This document shows, piece after piece, positions 16,336 through 23,673 of a DNA stretch of 64,000 nt. The DNA lies in the NCBI GenBank assembly GCA_017307505.1, contig JAFKEE010000023.1, positions 1 through 64,000 of the forward strand. Direction: 5' to 3'. The notes beneath the pieces were generated by a model. The model did not search any database, was not told the origin of the DNA, and saw only the letters and a list, made by a program, of their open reading frames with translations. Each line of letters starts with the position of its first letter. Positions within the stretch are counted from its first letter, which is position 1. This DNA is from Acidobacteriota bacterium. Lineage in GTDB: Bacteria; Acidobacteriota; Terriglobia; Bryobacterales; Bryobacteraceae. A program made the translations under genes and the position numbers.

Positions 16336-16884
16336 CTAAAAGTACGTGCTACCAGCCTCAAGGTCGCTCGCGTTGATGACCAGGTGGCCATCGGCGACGG
16401 TTCGGTTCAACCCCATCGGATTGCACCCGCCTGTAACTTCGTTGATCTTGGCTGAGTGAAAATGCCGCCCGCACTTGCGGCAGACCATATCGTCGCCGTC
16501 CTGCGTGTAGCCCTTTTTCGCTTGCCAGCAGACGTCGCACGCATCCAGCGCTGCTCGATAGACTCCGTCTGAGCTCTTCATCGCGAAGAACCGGACTTGC
16601 TTGTTGTCCGCCGTCTTGTAGTCGAAGAACTTCGCCTGGCCGCCAGCCAACTCGGCAAGTGGGATCCTCACAGCCGCCGGTCCGGTTACAGCACTGATTG
16701 CCTTCACCTGTTTGTCCTGGCCGTTCAGGTTGTTGACCGCGAGATATCCTCCCACGCCAAGCGTCGAGAGGAGCAGGCCGAGCAGCACCTTCTTCCGGCC
16801 GGAACCGGTGCGAGCCGAGTTGGAGAACTCAGCTCGCTTCTCTTCGCGGCTTGATTTTGTGATTGTTTGCTTCGGTTTCGACAT
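16336..16884 (-). CDS. DUF2318 (Fe-S/metal-binding) membrane-anchored protein
   Basis: This 182-residue protein has a cytoplasmic N-tail, one membrane helix (KVLLGLLLSTLGVGGYLA) and a clear DUF2318 domain: DGVYRAALDACDVCWQAKKGYTQ, MVCRKCGRHFHSAKINE and GGCNPMGL. The four CxxC Cys, the later CNP Cys and the His residues could hold metal. DUF2318 is the partner of FTR1/P19 and ABC permeases in the Campylobacter p19 operon. Here it sits between the permease and a small secreted protein with a His-rich tail. No FTR1 gene is present. Confidence 0.85.
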   Translation of the reverse strand: MSKPKQTITKSSREEKRAEFSNSARTGSGRKKVLLGLLLSTLGVGGYLAVNNLNGQDKQVKAISAVTGPAAVRIPLAELAGGQAKFFDYKTADNKQVRFFAMKSSDGVYRAALDACDVCWQAKKGYTQDGDDMVCRKCGRHFHSAKINEVTGGCNPMGLNRTVADGHLVINASDLEAGSTYF

Positions 16885-16902
16885 GTCCTTCCTTCTGGCT
16901 GC

Positions 16903-17262
16903 CTAGTGGGCGTGCCCGCTGTGCCCCGATGGCATCGTGGATTGCATAGGCGCTGCCGGCGCAGGCAGTTGGACTTCTCGTGCGACGATCTCTCCGGTGG
17001 GTTGAATCGTGCCCACCACCGTGACGCGCACACCTTGTTTCAATGCCGCCGACGGCATCTCCGCTCCACCCATGACGATTCTCGACTTCTGAGTGAGTAA
17101 GACCGTCACCGATCCCCTCTTGGTCTTGAGTGACAGCCGGTCGGCTCCGACGGAGACGACATCTCCCTTGGTCTTTTCTTCCTTGGGTTTCCCCGCGGCA
17201 AGGACTGCTCCCGGGAGCAGCAGTGCGGCGAGGGACAGGACCGCCATGTATCTGCGTTGCAT
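16903..17262 (-). CDS. Small secreted OB-fold-like protein with His-rich tail
   Basis: This 119-residue exported protein has a signal peptide (LSLAALLLPGAVLAAG) and a DUF5666-like beta-barrel body: KGDVVSVGADRLSLKTKRGSVTVLLTQKSRIV and LKQGVRVTVVGTIQPTGEIVAREVQL. The C-terminal tail ends GHSGHAH. Relatives at 18622-18987 and 37340-37696 have the same plan and His tails. The tails probably bind metal ions; this is inferred from composition. It lies in the operon between DUF2318 and a DsbA-like protein. Confidence 0.7.
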   Translation of the reverse strand: MQRRYMAVLSLAALLLPGAVLAAGKPKEEKTKGDVVSVGADRLSLKTKRGSVTVLLTQKSRIVMGGAEMPSAALKQGVRVTVVGTIQPTGEIVAREVQLPAPAAPMQSTMPSGHSGHAH

Positions 17263-17280
17263 TTCTTCAATCTCCTTTTC

Positions 17281-18000
17281 TCAGTAGTTTCCGGACGCAC
17301 CACCCAACAAGGCGTCGAGGCTCCTTTGAAGCGCCCCTACGTCGATCGTTTCCACGAACGACTTGCCACCAACGATCACCGTGGGTGTCCGGCGAATTCC
17401 CGCGGCAACACCGGCCTGAAAATCTGCTTCGACTGCCTGAGCGTACGTGCTGTTGTTCAGCGCAGCGAGAGCCTTGTCCGTGTCGAGCTGTCGGTCACGG
17501 CAAAACTCGATCAACGTAGATCGGAAACCCTCTGAGTTAACCTTGCCGAGGTTTCCTTGAACTGTCCGGCGGAAGTCCGCGGCGAGCTTAGGATCCAGGG
17601 CCTGAAAATACCGGGCGGCAACGGCCGCCTCCTTGGCCCACGTGTGCTTTGGGAGTGGGAAATCGCGGTGTTCGAAGGCGACCGAAGCTCCGTATCGTGG
17701 CAATACGCTTTCGTCAAATGCTTTCCGAAAGGCAGAGCAATCCGAGCATTGGAGGTCCTCATAGATGAGCACACGTACCGGGCTCTTCGGGTTCCCCTCC
17801 ACGTGTCGAGCGATGACGGCCGTCTTGGCGCCGTCTGAAACAGCGTTGGCTGCCGGGAAGCCGGGGACTTCGAGCACGCAACAGTCACCCTTTGCGGCGG
17901 GTTTCGGTGAATTGCCTCCGGACGAGCTTTGCTGCTCCGCGTCCATTGGTAGCCTAAGAGCGGCCGCCAGTGCTATTGCAGCGATCATCGGCCGAATCAT
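17281..18000 (-). CDS. DsbA-family thioredoxin-fold oxidoreductase
   Basis: This is a 239-residue exported protein. After the signal region, residues 35-45 hold a CC pair (KGDCCVLE). The Thioredoxin_4/DsbA domain follows, with VRVLIYEDLQCSDCSAFRKAF (active site CSDC), an inserted helical part and the cis-Pro region RRTPTVIVGGKSF. It probably transfers disulfides in the periplasm or acts on metal-binding Cys proteins encoded beside it, such as the DUF2318 protein. Its start overlaps the stop of the upstream TlpA-like gene (ATGA). Confidence 0.85.
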   Translation of the reverse strand: MIRPMIAAIALAAALRLPMDAEQQSSSGGNSPKPAAKGDCCVLEVPGFPAANAVSDGAKTAVIARHVEGNPKSPVRVLIYEDLQCSDCSAFRKAFDESVLPRYGASVAFEHRDFPLPKHTWAKEAAVAARYFQALDPKLAADFRRTVQGNLGKVNSEGFRSTLIEFCRDRQLDTDKALAALNNSTYAQAVEADFQAGVAAGIRRTPTVIVGGKSFVETIDVGALQRSLDALLGGASGNY

Positions 18001-18605
18001 CGGGCCGCCCCTGAAGTTGCGGGCCGCAAGGTGCTGATGGTTCGAGCCGGGCTCGTCTTTCCGGTTGGTTGGCTTGTTCCGCGCCCGGGCTCCGGCTCTT
18101 TAAGCAGTTCCAGAATCTTCGCCCTGAAGCTCGCGTCCTCGTTCTGGAAAAACGGTGCGTCGCCCTCATACTGCGCCCGTATTCGGCCTCGCCTGTCCAC
18201 GAACACCATGATCGGCACGGAGTGACGCACAACCGTCGACAGTTGGGCGAATTCGTAGACCCGGTCTCGCTGGATTGCCGCGACTGGGTGAGTGACCTGA
18301 TGTTCACTCGCAAAACGCGGGGCCGCAACGGCGGCATCGTCGTTAAACGGAAGCGAGATCGCTTGAAAACCACGCGGGCCGAATTCCCGTTGCAGCCGGC
18401 TCATCCGCTTCGCTGTGTTTTGACAGTGCGGGCAGGTGGTCAACATGAATTCGAGAGCAACAACCTTTCCGCGAAACTGGCTTAGCCGGAGAGGTTTCCC
18501 GGTGGTGTCGGCCAGCAGAAGTTCTGGAGCCTCTCTGATCGGGTCGGCGCCAAACAGTGCCGCTGCCGCAAACGGGGTGGCACAAAGGAAAGTCTTTCGG
18601 GTCAT
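17997..18605 (-). CDS. TlpA/redoxin-like thioredoxin-fold protein
   Basis: This 202-residue protein starts at ATG 18605; a longer frame to 18713 begins inside the upstream gene. The signal FLCATPFAAAALFGA is followed by an AhpC/TlpA fold with LLLADTTGKPLRLSQFRGKVVALEFMLTTCPHC (active site CPHC) and HSVPIMVFVDRRGRIRAQYEG (cis-Pro region). A Pro/Thr/Arg-rich tail of about 35 residues follows. It resembles the Cj1664/Cj1665-type thioredoxins of p19-like operons. Confidence 0.85.
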   Translation of the reverse strand: MTRKTFLCATPFAAAALFGADPIREAPELLLADTTGKPLRLSQFRGKVVALEFMLTTCPHCQNTAKRMSRLQREFGPRGFQAISLPFNDDAAVAAPRFASEHQVTHPVAAIQRDRVYEFAQLSTVVRHSVPIMVFVDRRGRIRAQYEGDAPFFQNEDASFRAKILELLKEPEPGRGTSQPTGKTSPARTISTLRPATSGAAR

Positions 18606-18621
18606 GGGGGATCTCTCTTCG

Positions 18622-18987
18622 TCAGTGTTTGTGGCCGCCGGGGGCGCGGCTTGGGCTCGATGGGGTTCTCTCCATGGAGTCCGTGGTTCGGATCTCGCGG
18701 GCCTCAAGTTCACCGGACTTCAGCCTCACGACCTGAGCGACGATACGATCGCCCGATCGCAATGCCGAGGCATCGACCTCCAAACGCCCCTGCAGGAACC
18801 GGGTCCTCTCGGTAATCAGCAGAGTCTCCGTGCGGCGGCCGGTGTTAATGTCAACTTGGTCCTGTTGAAGCGCCGTTATGGCACCTTCAACTCGAACTTG
18901 TTTCCTGCTGCGCGGTTCGCATGCCTGTGCCGATGCAAAAGCCAATGCGAGCATGGCAATGAGAATGAATATCGATCTGAAGTTCAT
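18622..18987 (-). CDS. Small secreted OB-fold-like protein, first gene of the operon
   Basis: This 121-residue exported protein has a signal FILIAMLALAFASAQA followed by Cys-Glu-Pro. The DUF5666-like body reads VRVEGAITALQQDQVDINTGRRTETLLITERTRFLQG and LRSGDRIVAQVVRLKSGELEAREI. The tail ends PGGHKH. An AAGGAG ribosome site precedes the ATG at 18987. It heads the operon running down to the ABC ATPase and has a long leader that contains two strong hairpins (19031-19102). Confidence 0.7.
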   Translation of the reverse strand: MNFRSIFILIAMLALAFASAQACEPRSRKQVRVEGAITALQQDQVDINTGRRTETLLITERTRFLQGRLEVDASALRSGDRIVAQVVRLKSGELEAREIRTTDSMERTPSSPSRAPGGHKH

Positions 18988-19030
18988 CTTGGTGCTCCTT
19001 CAACAACTCCGTCCAAACGCATTTCAAAGA

Positions 19031-19102
19031 GCCAGGCGGCCGGCTCGGAGGATACCGGCCACCTGGCGAGCTCTGGCTGCTCGGAGGAAATAGAGCCAGA
19101 GC
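19031..19102. other. Two hairpins with GGAGGA in the loops (UCCUCC on the minus strand)
   Basis: The first hairpin is 19031-19067, 12 of 13 pairs (the odd pair becomes G-U on the minus strand), with an 11-base loop holding GGAGGA. The second is 19070-19102, a perfect 9-bp stem with a 15-base loop also holding GGAGGA. A third GGAGGA at 19123-19128 is in a weak 3-bp hairpin. On the minus strand this is the leader of 18622-18987. On the plus strand it resembles CsrA-binding RNAs. Confidence 0.45.
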
Positions 19103-19610
19103 CGGGCACAAGGCATCGCACCGGAGGAGTGGCACCGGACGCCTCTGCCTTAAATCGCTCCCCACACCGCGCTCCCCACACCGATGGAATTGCACGTCGC
19201 TGGCCAGAAGGGTGTTATTTGCACCATTTCGCAAGGACTTCGTCGTATCTAGCTTGGTTTGAATACCTTAAGGAGAGTTCGGTCCGCCGCTGCGGAGTCG
19301 GTCAGACGGCGTCATTGGAATGACCGTCCCGCTACTGTTCCTGCAGGCGCACTGATTGTGCACTTTTAGGCAGTAATGTCTGGAAACATGACGGAAGTCT
19401 CATGAATCACCGAGCCACCGGGGGCACGCGTGGCGTCAGGAGGATGAGCTCGGCTCCATTCAGGGGCGCGACTCCCCCGAACGCCGCAGGTGGGCCCAAC
19501 AGGGGCTCCAAGGGCACTCCTGCGGCGGAGCTGGACACCATCCCTCGATCCATTGCTCCCAATAGCAGCCGGGCGGCCACCCACGCTTCTCATAAGGAGG
19601 AAGCTGCCCT
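19103..19610. other. Stretch without a recognisable gene
   Basis: Apart from the promoter-like site at 19191-19206, several AGGAG sequences (19270, 19439, 19596) and short inverted repeats, I see no supported gene. Frames present on both strands have no domain-like sequence. Confidence 0.5.
19191..19206 (-). promoter_or_regulatory. Candidate sigma-54 promoter of the thioredoxin/DUF2318/ABC operon
   Basis: The minus strand reads TGGCCAGCGACGTGCA, with TGGC and TGCA in the correct frame. It would give a leader of about 190 bases containing the hairpins at 19031-19102. Confidence 0.35.
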
Positions 19611-19700
19611 ATGAGTAAGAGGCGAGCCGTGGCAATGCGAGCTAGACAAGCGCGCGGCCACCTTCCTTCCAGGTCATTTCGCCAACCCCTCTCTACATAG
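19611..19700 (+). CDS. Possible 29-residue Arg-rich peptide
   Basis: ATG at 19611 is preceded by AAGGAGG at 19594-19600 and opens a 29-codon frame (MSKRRAVAMRARQARGHL...) ending at TAG 19698. The composition is strongly basic with no hydrophobic segment. It overlaps the end of the opposite thioredoxin gene by 8 bp. The strong ribosome site is the only support. Confidence 0.25.
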   Translation: MSKRRAVAMRARQARGHLPSRSFRQPLST

Positions 19701-19956
19701 CCATGCCTAGTCCGGCACTCCGCAGTGATGCCTCATTCGGTCCCGCGCCGTTGCAGCACAATGCGAGCTTCCCATCGATGACCACGGCGGGCACAGTCCT
19801 GACGCCGTACTGCTGGGCTTTTGCTGCAACTTCGGGATTGTTCATGTCGCGCACCTCGATCTCACAAGAGTGGCACGCAATCTGCTGGACGAGCGTTGCT
19901 GTCTCAGTACACGCCGGGCACCCGGCGCTAAACACTTCTACGTTGCGTTTCTTCAT
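19693..19956 (-). CDS. Small thioredoxin/glutaredoxin-like protein
   Basis: This 87-residue cytoplasmic protein is of the small thioredoxin type: VEVFSAGCPACTETATLVQQ (active site CPAC), CHSCEIEVRD and GVRTVPAVVIDGKLALCCNG. It starts at ATG 19956 with an AAGGAGA site; the ATG overlaps the stop of the MerC-fusion gene (ATGA). The extra CHSC and CC pairs could bind a soft metal such as mercury. It is the last gene of the merR operon and probably passes metal or electrons after uptake. Confidence 0.8.
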   Translation of the reverse strand: MKKRNVEVFSAGCPACTETATLVQQIACHSCEIEVRDMNNPEVAAKAQQYGVRTVPAVVIDGKLALCCNGAGPNEASLRSAGLGMAM

Positions 19957-20717
19957 GATGACTTCTCCTTGGCGCTCAACTGTACAAGCTCCGTGCCCGA
20001 CGGAGCGCATCGCGGGCACCGGCGTGCCGCGGCACGCGGCCAGCTATTCCATAAGGAGGAACCGATCAGGAGTCCCACGCCCGCGTAGGCCAAGACGTTC
20101 GACTCCAGCGAGAACTTCCCCCAAAGGATTCCCATCGCAGCAATCAGCCCGAGTACGAACGGGCCGTAGCCGCGGCGCGCTCTCGCTTGAAAGGTGAGAA
20201 CCGCAACCGACAAAAACAGGAACAGAGCCGTAAGAGGCAAAAGGTAGACCGATGAAAGGAGGAAGCCGAGCCCCAGCGTAGTGAGTAGGCCGGCGTAAAG
20301 TGGCCAGCACGCAGGGCAGCCCCCAAAGGGGAGAACGCTTAGGACAACGCCAGGAACGGCGAAAAAGCTCTGCTTCCACGTGCCCGATGTCTTGGCCGAG
20401 GCAACACTCAGAGCCGCCTTGCGGAGCGATGCTTCGATGACTTCCACGGCAGGAGTTCCGGAGTACCGCCCCTCGGCGGCGGCGTAGAGACGGCAGCAGG
20501 AAACACCCGCCGCCGGATCTTCTCCCTCGACATCGAGACCATCTACGAGCACGGTGGGGGAGCCGAATCGAGCGACGTAGGCAGGGCTGTCGGGTGAGGA
20601 TCGTTCCCATTCTGTCCATTTCGCTCCGAGTTGGGCTGCCGCAAACGCCTTTAGGAGATTCGCCCGCGTCGCCGTAACGTTCGGGCAGTCCGTATCGTAA
20701 ATGAGCTCTACTTTCAT
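19953..20717 (-). CDS. Thioredoxin-like domain fused to a MerC-type membrane domain
   Basis: This is a 254-residue fusion (start ATG 20717, overlapping the merR stop). Residues 1-105 form a thioredoxin-like domain with KVELIYDTDCPNV near the start, FGSPTVLVDGLDVEG and a CC pair in GVSCCRLY. Residues 115-230 carry four membrane helices of the MerC kind, with the hallmark GGCPACWPLYAGLLTTLGLGFLLS. The tail has CPRCAPSG. MerC proteins carry Hg2+ inward. The fused Cys domain could hand the ion to the CPAC protein encoded next. No merA reductase is in the window. Confidence 0.8.
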   Translation of the reverse strand: MKVELIYDTDCPNVTATRANLLKAFAAAQLGAKWTEWERSSPDSPAYVARFGSPTVLVDGLDVEGEDPAAGVSCCRLYAAAEGRYSGTPAVEVIEASLRKAALSVASAKTSGTWKQSFFAVPGVVLSVLPFGGCPACWPLYAGLLTTLGLGFLLSSVYLLPLTALFLFLSVAVLTFQARARRGYGPFVLGLIAAMGILWGKFSLESNVLAYAGVGLLIGSSLWNSWPRAAARRCPRCAPSGTELVQLSAKEKSS

Positions 20718-21118
20718 CGCTCCTCCATTGCGTCGATGCATTCAAGAATCGGGCATTCATTCGCGGGTCCACAGCCGGGGCACAGTTCGCTCAGCCCAGT
20801 CAGCACGCGTTTCATGGATTCGAGCGTGCGGATCTTCTCCTCTATATCGCCTACCTTCGCCTTGGCCAGTCGCTGTACATCTGAGCAGTCCTTGTTTGGG
20901 TCAATCTGCATCGAGAGCAGATCTCGAATTTCGGCGAGGGCGAAGCCGAGTTCCTGTGCGCGCTTAATGAACCGAATCCGGCACACTGTCTGCTCAGTGA
21001 ACACTCGGTATCCGGAAGCAAGCCGCGGGGGTTTCTGAAGAAGCCTTTGACGTTCGTAGTATCGAATGGTCTGGAGGCTGACTCCGCCGCGGGTGGCAAC
21101 TTCGCCGATCTTCATCAT
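20714..21118 (-). CDS. merR: MerR-family metal-responsive regulator
   Basis: This 134-residue regulator has a MerR helix-turn-helix (KIGEVATRGGVSLQTIRYYERQRLL), a long dimer helix and the three metal-type Cys at 78, 113 and 122. Additional Cys at 116 and 127 lie in ELCPGCGPANECPILEC. The Cys spacing fits the Hg/Zn/Cd/Pb branch of the family. Its own promoter (21153-21183) has the 19-bp spacer that MerR activators need, so it is autoregulated and controls the MerC-fusion and thioredoxin genes. The symbol reflects the family and operon; the metal is inferred. Confidence 0.85.
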   Translation of the reverse strand: MMKIGEVATRGGVSLQTIRYYERQRLLQKPPRLASGYRVFTEQTVCRIRFIKRAQELGFALAEIRDLLSMQIDPNKDCSDVQRLAKAKVGDIEEKIRTLESMKRVLTGLSELCPGCGPANECPILECIDAMEER

Positions 21119-21152
21119 GTTTAGCCTTGCTCCTTTCGTCTACCCAATCTCA

Positions 21153-21183
21153 GGCTAAACCCTGCACCTAGGTATAGAGTCAA
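21153..21183 (-). promoter_or_regulatory. MerR-type promoter with 19-bp spacer and operator dyad
   Basis: On the minus strand, -35 TTGACT (21178-21183) is separated by 19 bp from -10 TTAGCC (21153-21158). The spacer holds a dyad (21159-21180) centred on CCTAGG, with halves ACTCTATACC and GGTGCAGGGT that match at 7 of 10 positions. This is close to the ZntR/PbrR/CadR kind of site. Confidence 0.75.
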
Positions 21184-21323
21184 GCGATCCGAGTCTCTCT
21201 CCATGCTTTCTTCATGCCTAATGCCTGCTGGTCTCGGGGAACCCCGGCTGCGACATGGTGCTGGCTTAAGGGCGTGCCCCGCCGCGGTTCCAGGCCTCGT
21301 ATACTGGCAACTGGCAGCCGAAG

Positions 21324-22613
21324 ATGCTTCAGGAAGAACGATTCAGAAAGATCGTGGAGACCTATCGGGGTAACAAAGATTCGGTCTATAACACTTGGTT
21401 CACAAACAGCGCCGAACGGCTGAAGGCGTTTCGCAGCATTCGCCGAGGAGTTGAACAAGTCGTTGACGAGATTCGCGCTAGTCGGTTTGGGAATGACTTC
21501 CGGGGCTCCTCGCTTGAGGTCGTCCTAAACTCCATCACCGAGCAGAAGCAGGTTTTTGAGGGTGCCGCGCACGCCTTCTACTGGAAGCCAAAGCTTCGCA
21601 TTCCGGATATCTACGAGAGCGAAACAAACCAGCAGGCCTTCGGACAGTTCCTGGCCAACTGTCTGTCGGCTGTGCGCGAAGAACAACTCCTACGTGAGAT
21701 CCATCACTTGGACCGCCTCAGGATCAAGGGCCTCGGTCCAGCAGCAGCGAACATCCTCTACTTTTTGCACCCCACTCTGATTCCGCCGTCCAACACGGCG
21801 ATGCTGAGCGGCTTCAACCTCCTCTTCAGCACGAAGTACAAATTGGGTTCATGGGTGAGCTACCTGGATATGCGGGATGCGATCCTGCACACGAACGAGC
21901 AGTTTCGGGCAGTTCTGTCGAAGGATCTCGGGGCAATCTCAGGTCTACTGTTTGAGATTGGCGCCGGCAAGCTGGTGCTCGAGGAAAATGCCGACTTGGT
22001 TCTCGATGTCGAGAGAAAGAAGCTTGCGAGCCTGCGCCACCGTCGCCACCAAGAGGTGCAGGACGACAAGTCTCAGGATCAAGCTCACACGCAGATGCAG
22101 TATCTACTATGCAGGATCGGCGTTGCTCTTGGCTACGACGTCTGTGTGGCAAGCAACGACCGCAGTAAGTCCTTTAACGGCAATTACCTCGCTCAATTGT
22201 GCCGGCCCCGTATGCCGACTCTCGGTCTCGATGAAGACGTCACAGGAACTATCGAACTGATCGACGTCCTCTGGCTCGAAAAGGAAACCCACCGAATCGT
22301 CAGTGCGTTTGAAGTTGAGAAGAGCACATCAATCTACTCAGGCATCCTGAGACTCAGCGATCTGGCCCTCGCCTTGCCGGACCACGAGACGAAATTGTGC
22401 CTGGTGGTGCCGGACGTTCGCGAGAAGGAAGTGATTGCTCAACTCAAACGGCCTTCCTTCGTGACGGCTAACCGGACGCAGCCTTCCTACCTCCTCTTCT
22501 CGGACCTCGCGCAACACTGTGACGCGATTTGTCGATTCGGGACGGATCACCGCGTGCTTGACAAGATCGTGAGGACGGTTCAGAGTCTGGCCGGAATTGA
22601 TCTCCTCACCTGA
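21324..22613 (+). CDS. Restriction-endonuclease-like protein with HhH-like segment
   Basis: This is a 429-residue soluble protein. The middle part has RIKGLGPAAANILYFLHPTLIPPSNTAML (about residues 131-160), resembling a helix-hairpin-helix DNA-binding loop. The C-terminal part has TGTIELIDVLWLEKETHRIVSAFEVEKSTSIYSGILRLSDL, which fits a PD-(D/E)xK nuclease core (D of IDVLW, then E-x-E of FEVEK). Proteins with this FEVEKSTSIYSG block are often annotated as restriction-type or defence nucleases. No methyltransferase lies beside it, so it could be a solitary nuclease or an orphan. It is on the plus strand, separate from the metal operons. Confidence 0.6.
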   Translation: MLQEERFRKIVETYRGNKDSVYNTWFTNSAERLKAFRSIRRGVEQVVDEIRASRFGNDFRGSSLEVVLNSITEQKQVFEGAAHAFYWKPKLRIPDIYESETNQQAFGQFLANCLSAVREEQLLREIHHLDRLRIKGLGPAAANILYFLHPTLIPPSNTAMLSGFNLLFSTKYKLGSWVSYLDMRDAILHTNEQFRAVLSKDLGAISGLLFEIGAGKLVLEENADLVLDVERKKLASLRHRRHQEVQDDKSQDQAHTQMQYLLCRIGVALGYDVCVASNDRSKSFNGNYLAQLCRPRMPTLGLDEDVTGTIELIDVLWLEKETHRIVSAFEVEKSTSIYSGILRLSDLALALPDHETKLCLVVPDVREKEVIAQLKRPSFVTANRTQPSYLLFSDLAQHCDAICRFGTDHRVLDKIVRTVQSLAGIDLLT

Positions 22614-22675
22614 GTGTCTTGGTGGCTGCGCGGCACGTGGGAAATTTGGCACGAATCCTGCTAGGTGAAATTGAC

Positions 22676-23593
22676 GTGCGCCTTCCTTTCCTACTTCGGT
22701 TGTTTGCAGCGATCTCGATCCCCCTGGTCGCGCAGGACACGAAGAATTGGCGTAACCAGCAACGAGACTCCCAAGCGACGATTCGAGTGACTGCCGATCT
22801 CGTCCTTGTTCCTGTCACCGTGACCGAAAGCTCGGGCAAGCCCGTGCTCGGCCTTGAGAAGCGCGACTTTGTCTTGACAGACGACAAAGTCGCGCAGGAG
22901 ATCTTATCGTTCTCGCGCGAGATTGCCCCAGTGTCTGTCGGTATCGTGTTCGATCTGAGCGGGAGCATGTCGAACAAGATTGGGAAGGCACGCACGGCCG
23001 TACGAGAATTCCTCCGGTACCTCGAGACTGGGGATGAGGTCCTCCTGGTGACGTTCAACGACAACGCTCAACAGCGGACCGAATTTGCATCCGAGGATGC
23101 CGCGGTTCTCAATGAACTTCTCTTCGCGCGGCCAGCAGGCAGCACGGCGCTGCTTGACGCCGTCGCACTCGCGGTTCGAGCTATGCGCAAAGCGCAAAAC
23201 GGTCGGAGAGTATTGCTTGTGATCTCCGACGGTGAAGACAACCATAGCCGCCTTTCGGAACGCGAACTCAAAAGGATCCTAGAAGAGACCGAGATTCAGA
23301 TTCACGCGCTCGGAATCCATGACCGCTCGCCCGGCATGGGTGCCGCGGCAGGGCCGAAAGTCCTTGAAGACCTCGCACAGATGACCGGAGGAGAACACCA
23401 CATGGTCAATGACGCCGGCCAACTGCCCGGCTTGGCCGCGCAGATGGGACTGTCGTTGCATGACCGGTATCTGTTGGGCTACCGTCCCTCGCCGCCGGGA
23501 CAGCCGGGCAAGTGGCGGAGAATCCGAGTGAGACTTCCAGATGCTCCACGTTCATATCAGGTCTATGCTCGAACTGGCTACAGGTTGCCCTGA
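22676..23593 (+). CDS. Secreted VWA-domain protein, acidobacterial type
   Basis: This is a 305-residue exported protein of the VWFA-related family that is expanded in Acidobacteriota (TIGR03436). It has a signal (RLPFLLRLFAAISIPLVAQ), then the strand-rich block TADLVLVPVTVTESSGKPVLGLEKRDFVLTDD. The VWA domain has the MIDAS motif DLSGSMS and VISDGEDNHS. I chose the GTG at 22676, which has AGGTGA before it and lets the signal peptide start correctly; the frame can start at a TTG at 22619. The function of the family is not settled; protein-protein binding outside the cytoplasm is likely. Confidence 0.85.
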   Translation: MRLPFLLRLFAAISIPLVAQDTKNWRNQQRDSQATIRVTADLVLVPVTVTESSGKPVLGLEKRDFVLTDDKVAQEILSFSREIAPVSVGIVFDLSGSMSNKIGKARTAVREFLRYLETGDEVLLVTFNDNAQQRTEFASEDAAVLNELLFARPAGSTALLDAVALAVRAMRKAQNGRRVLLVISDGEDNHSRLSERELKRILEETEIQIHALGIHDRSPGMGAAAGPKVLEDLAQMTGGEHHMVNDAGQLPGLAAQMGLSLHDRYLLGYRPSPPGQPGKWRRIRVRLPDAPRSYQVYARTGYRLP

Positions 23594-23673
23594 TCAAAAC
23601 ATCACAACGGCTTGAAATGAATCGATTGCTCGCTTTGGGCTTTGGGGGTGCCACCCCATCGTCCGTCTGAAAG

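Noticed and set aside
18436-19323. 295-codon plus-strand frame over two minus-strand genes
   Set aside because: It covers the coding strand of clear secreted proteins and a structured leader; no supporting features.
23594-23673. GGGGGTGCCACCCC between converging genes as a terminator
   Set aside because: The stem is only about five pairs with a tiny loop and no T-run.
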